From assembly GCA_937965665.1 (NCBI GenBank), contig CALCJE010000151.1, positions 1 through 8,317 of the forward strand: DNA of 8,317 nt, read 5' to 3'. A program made the position numbers and the translations under genes. Origin of the DNA: an uncultured Bacteroidales bacterium (GTDB lineage: Bacteria > Bacteroidota > Bacteroidia > Bacteroidales > UBA4417). Shown piece by piece: positions 5,828-8,317 of this stretch; positions within the stretch are counted from its first letter, which is position 1, and every line of letters starts with the position of its first letter. The notes under the pieces are model-generated. The model saw nothing but the letters and a program-made list of their open reading frames with translations, was not told where the DNA came from and did no database searches.

Positions 5828-5868
5828 TAATACAAAACCTGCCCGCCCTTCAGCAGGACAGGCAGGTT
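5828..5868 (-). terminator. Hairpin terminator of the CotH-like gene
   Basis: Read on the minus strand, AACCTGCC (5861-5868) pairs perfectly with GGCAGGTT (5836-5843), with a short inner CCT/AGG helix in the loop region. TTTTGTATT follows. It lies about 80 bp past the CotH-family stop codon. The outer stem AACCTG...GGCAGGTTTT is the same as in the terminator at 4603-4635. Confidence 0.7.
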
Positions 5869-5946
5869 GTTATTTCAAAAAAAATCAGGATTACAGGTCA
5901 GTTTTAGTTTTTCTAATGCCGGAATGATTGTACCGGGTAGTCAAAT

Positions 5947-8163
5947 TTAATTGCTGATTATCAGTTTCAGCACACTTAAAACCTGTTTATTCTGTTTCAA
6001 TTTAAGCAGGTAACAGCCAGGTGTAATTTCGGGCAATTTTTGTCCGATAACCTGCTGCCCTTTAATAACAGGAGAATAATCAGTTTCATAAATTGTCTTG
6101 CCGAGCAGATTAACAATTTCAATCTCAACCCTGTGCGCATCAGGCAAGGTAAGGGCAATATTCAGCTGCTCTTTCACCGGGTTTGGGAAAACTGTAACCG
6201 GGTACCCATTGCTTTCCGATACCAGTTCGTCAGTTGAGAGTGAAACATTTCCATCCATCCATTGAAGCCGGTTGCGCATCCAGGTTTTCAGGTAATCTAT
6301 TTCCTCGGCATAGGTGGCGCCCACAAAATAGTTGGGCCATACATATACGCCCAGAATCGGCCACCGGCTGAAATTGCGCGCAATGGCTTTATCGAGGTAA
6401 CGTATATGTTCGTCAATATCGTTCATCACCGAATCGGTATTCAGAGGCCCGGCCCGCAGGGCTTTCCAACGTTTCGCAAAAGCCTGCCGGTAATCCTCAT
6501 CCTCCATGAGTCTGGCCCACCAGTGCATTGGATAACCTTCGTTGGGGCCGTAATGCGGGTAAAGCCAGCCTTCGGTAGCCAGGTTCATCGCGTAATAATC
6601 CACATTTCCATAACTCAGGTCGAAATCCCAGATGGGGCCGGCAAACAGCTTACCACCATCGGAATCTTTTTTCTTATAAAAAAATGTGCTGTAACGATAA
6701 CCATCCACGTTGTTTGCAAATTCATTAATCACCTGGAAATCGACAAACGAACCCACATCCATATATTTCCTGAAACCATTCAACGGGTCTTTAAAGGATG
6801 TTCCGTTCAGCGTATTTTCGAGCGTCAGCAGGTAGTTCTGTATGTATGATTTCTGCTGGGTAACGATTTCATCGTAGTCGGGATAAACGTATGTAAATGT
6901 GTAAGTCCGGGCATTATTGTACCTGTTCGAAGGATATGTATTAAAATACTCATTGGCATTCAGACCCCAGGTTTTATCAACTTTTACGATGTACCCCCCT
7001 GTTAAGTTATCGCCCGAAATTTCATCAGGTTTTAATTTGTTGATATCCACCCGGTCAGCACCCCGCTTTATTTTTTCAATCAGCATATAAACGCCGTTGT
7101 AGCTTCCGTTGAGGTAAACTTCGCACCAGCGGAACCCGGGCTGCCAGCTTCCCATTTTCCTCCCAAGCTGGTAGGTTATCGCATTGCGGAGCATAGTTTT
7201 ATCCGAATAGGGAGCCGAGAGCACCCAATCTTCGTCAGCCGGCATCCCCAGCAGGCTGACACTGGTGTCGGCACCTGCAGTGGTCCATAGTTCGACACCA
7301 TATCCTTTTTTCGGGAATTGCTGCGACGATTGACCACGTATTTCAATACCTATCGGGCCTTCGTACCCGGTTGCATAATCAAGGAAACCATTCATTTTAC
7401 CCGGGCCGTTATCCACCACCCTGAGGCTGGCCTTAATTTTGGGCTCGTCCGGAATTTCCTGGTTGAAGGTATTGATGATGAGCAAAGGGAGATTGGTTTT
7501 TTCAGTTATCGGATCGTTGAACCAGGCGGGAACCTGCCTGTAGGTTTGGCCGGGAGTTTTCAAGCCAACCGAAAAATAAGTGATGGAAGTGAGGTCGGAA
7601 GAGGCCGCACTCTTATTATGAACCTGCAGCGCCAGTGTATTCACCCCATTGGTAAGATATTTCCTGACGGTATCCTTATGAATGATAAACCGATCGGGCA
7701 TTCCACCTGAATACATCTGCGCTTCGTGGTCGACCAGTGCAGTATGGTTGTATAGAGGCCTGGTTCCGGGAGTTCCGATATTGGCTCTTGCCAGTTCGTG
7801 TCCATTCAGGTAAGCCACAAAGGCATCATCATAGTCAACGTGGAGAATGGCCCACGAGATATCGGAAGTATCGATAATTGTAAAATCGGTGCGCATGTAA
7901 AGCGAGGTAACATTGCCGATCACCGTGGCATCATCATTGTCGCCATAACCAATTCCACCGGGCCCTACCGACCAGAAACGGGTCTCGAAACCAGGTTCCG
8001 GCCAGTTAAAAGGAGGCTCAGAACTACCAGGCAGGTACGACCAGGTATCTCCGGCCGCAACTACCATTTCCCAGTGATTTACCGATTGTGCATAAGCAGA
8101 TTGAATGCCGCAAAGCATTACAACAGAAATCAGCATGCACAATACACCACTTTTTTTTTGCAT
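5947..8163 (-). CDS. Secreted CotH-kinase-family protein with T9SS type A sorting domain
   Basis: The 738-residue protein starts with a Sec signal peptide (1-25, cleavage after AYA, Gln26). Residues about 26-200 form a likely beta-sandwich module, with WAILHVDYDDAFVAYLNGHE (104-123), a pattern of galactose-binding-like domains. The CotH kinase-like region (about 225-560) shows IRGQSSQQFPKKGY (275-288), WVLSAPYSDKTMLRN (313-327), EVYLNGSYNGVYMLIEKI (348-365), GGYIVKVDK (389-397), INEFANNVDGYRYSTFFYK (479-497) and GPIWDFDLSYGN (509-520), whose DFD matches the metal-binding motif of the family. CotH proteins are atypical secreted protein kinases, first known from Bacillus spore coats. The C-terminus (about 655-738, starting VFPNP) is a T9SS type A sorting domain ending in a Lys/Leu-rich strand, so the protein should cross the outer membrane and be released or anchored. 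The substrate is unknown; its own terminator suggests a single-gene unit. Confidence 0.93.
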   Translation of the reverse strand: MQKKSGVLCMLISVVMLCGIQSAYAQSVNHWEMVVAAGDTWSYLPGSSEPPFNWPEPGFETRFWSVGPGGIGYGDNDDATVIGNVTSLYMRTDFTIIDTSDISWAILHVDYDDAFVAYLNGHELARANIGTPGTRPLYNHTALVDHEAQMYSGGMPDRFIIHKDTVRKYLTNGVNTLALQVHNKSAASSDLTSITYFSVGLKTPGQTYRQVPAWFNDPITEKTNLPLLIINTFNQEIPDEPKIKASLRVVDNGPGKMNGFLDYATGYEGPIGIEIRGQSSQQFPKKGYGVELWTTAGADTSVSLLGMPADEDWVLSAPYSDKTMLRNAITYQLGRKMGSWQPGFRWCEVYLNGSYNGVYMLIEKIKRGADRVDINKLKPDEISGDNLTGGYIVKVDKTWGLNANEYFNTYPSNRYNNARTYTFTYVYPDYDEIVTQQKSYIQNYLLTLENTLNGTSFKDPLNGFRKYMDVGSFVDFQVINEFANNVDGYRYSTFFYKKKDSDGGKLFAGPIWDFDLSYGNVDYYAMNLATEGWLYPHYGPNEGYPMHWWARLMEDEDYRQAFAKRWKALRAGPLNTDSVMNDIDEHIRYLDKAIARNFSRWPILGVYVWPNYFVGATYAEEIDYLKTWMRNRLQWMDGNVSLSTDELVSESNGYPVTVFPNPVKEQLNIALTLPDAHRVEIEIVNLLGKTIYETDYSPVIKGQQVIGQKLPEITPGCYLLKLKQNKQVLSVLKLIISN

Positions 8164-8222
8164 AACGCAATTACTTTATTCAACTTCAGAAATTAAGAAA
8201 TACAATGCCCGTTATTAAAGCG

Positions 8223-8264
8223 TCAAGTGTTACCTGGACCTCTTTTATGCCTGGCGTTTTTCAT
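8223..8264 (-). CDS. Possible 13-codon upstream ORF in the CotH-gene leader
   Basis: An ATG at 8264 opens MKNARHKRGPGNT followed by TGA, in the leader of the CotH-like gene, ending about 60 bp before its start. It begins only three bases after the -7-like box TACCTTTG, so it would sit at the very 5' end of the transcript. The peptide is strongly basic. It may be a leader peptide or chance; no homologue is recognised. Confidence 0.18.
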   Translation of the reverse strand: MKNARHKRGPGNT

Positions 8265-8267
8265 GAG

Positions 8268-8275
8268 CAAAGGTA
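8268..8275 (-). promoter_or_regulatory. Candidate -7 box of the CotH-like gene
   Basis: On the minus strand TACCTTTG matches TAnnTTTG exactly, about 105 bp before the CotH-family ATG at 8163. No clear -33 TTTG was found. The box overlaps the inverted repeat at 8268-8287, which would allow repressor or activator control. Confidence 0.45.
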
Positions 8276-8287
8276 AAAAGACCTTTG
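8268..8287. repeat. Inverted repeat CAAAGGT-N6-ACCTTTG over the CotH-gene promoter
   Basis: Perfect 7-bp arms (8268-8274, 8281-8287) are separated by AAAAAG. One arm makes up most of the minus-strand -7 box. With no following T-run it does not look like a terminator; an operator is possible. Confidence 0.4.
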
Positions 8288-8317
8288 GAGTAATCACTGT
8301 AAATGAACTATTTATTT

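Larger units (their letters stand above)
5680..5946. other. Spacer between the UbiA-family and CotH-like genes
   Basis: This 267-bp stretch holds the CotH-gene terminator (5828-5868), the inverted repeat at 5698-5717, and on the plus strand an orphan -7-like box TAATTTTG (5757-5764) that faces no gene. No open reading frame with coding character was seen. Confidence 0.55.

Noticed and set aside
6262..6849. 195-codon open frame on the plus strand
   Set aside because: It is a shadow of the CotH-family kinase region, which carries clear family motifs on the minus strand.
8205..8276. 23-codon plus-strand ORF (MPVIKASS...)
   Set aside because: Very short, unsupported by a promoter, and overlaps the CotH-gene leader on the other strand.
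8263..8317. Plus-strand gene start MSKGKKTFGVITVNELFI running off the right edge
   Set aside because: Only 18 codons are visible, no plus-strand promoter was found, and the stretch overlaps the palindromic CotH-gene promoter. It cannot be judged without the next bases.

Overview
The window looks like ordinary chromosome from a member of the Bacteroidota, probably an environmental Bacteroidales-type or related lineage. Three things point there. The secreted CotH-family protein ends in a type IX secretion (T9SS) type A sorting domain. Several genes are preceded by the Bacteroidota -7 box TAnnTTTG, in A/T-rich leaders without a clear Shine-Dalgarno sequence. PurC is the long form of about 317 residues rather than the roughly 237-residue enterobacterial form. 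No rRNA, tRNA, CRISPR array, transposase, integrase or phage gene was seen.

Layout. Bases 1-112 (minus strand) are the N-terminus of a small lipoprotein that runs off the left edge. Bases 191-967 (minus) encode a DUF62-type SAM hydroxide adenosyltransferase homologue. Divergent from it is a plus-strand pair, a PhoH-family ATPase (1262-2212) and purC (2487-3440), each with its own -7 box. Convergent with purC is a SirB1-like transglutaminase-fold protein (3585-4445, minus). It is followed by a UbiA-superfamily membrane prenyltransferase (4654-5679, minus) and a large secreted CotH-kinase-like protein (5947-8163, minus). The last two genes each end in a strong hairpin with a U-run, so they are probably separate transcription units.

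The genes do not form one pathway. They cover SAM/adenosine chemistry, RNA-linked NTPase function, purine synthesis, quinone or other prenyl-lipid synthesis, and secreted protein phosphorylation or surface biology. As I recall, the DUF62 / phoH / purC neighbourhood recurs in Bacteroidota; I could not check this here.

The least explained part is the intergenic DNA. Three separate arrays of 7-base tandem repeats lie at 1006-1026, 3443-3491 and 3535-3562, and a degenerate repeat-like patch lies at 2235-2270. They are confined to the spacers of the left half. Inverted repeats lie upstream of the three right-hand genes. I did not find convincing evidence of a new multi-gene system. The best leads are the heptamer arrays and the apparent loss of the usual catalytic residues in the DUF62 protein.
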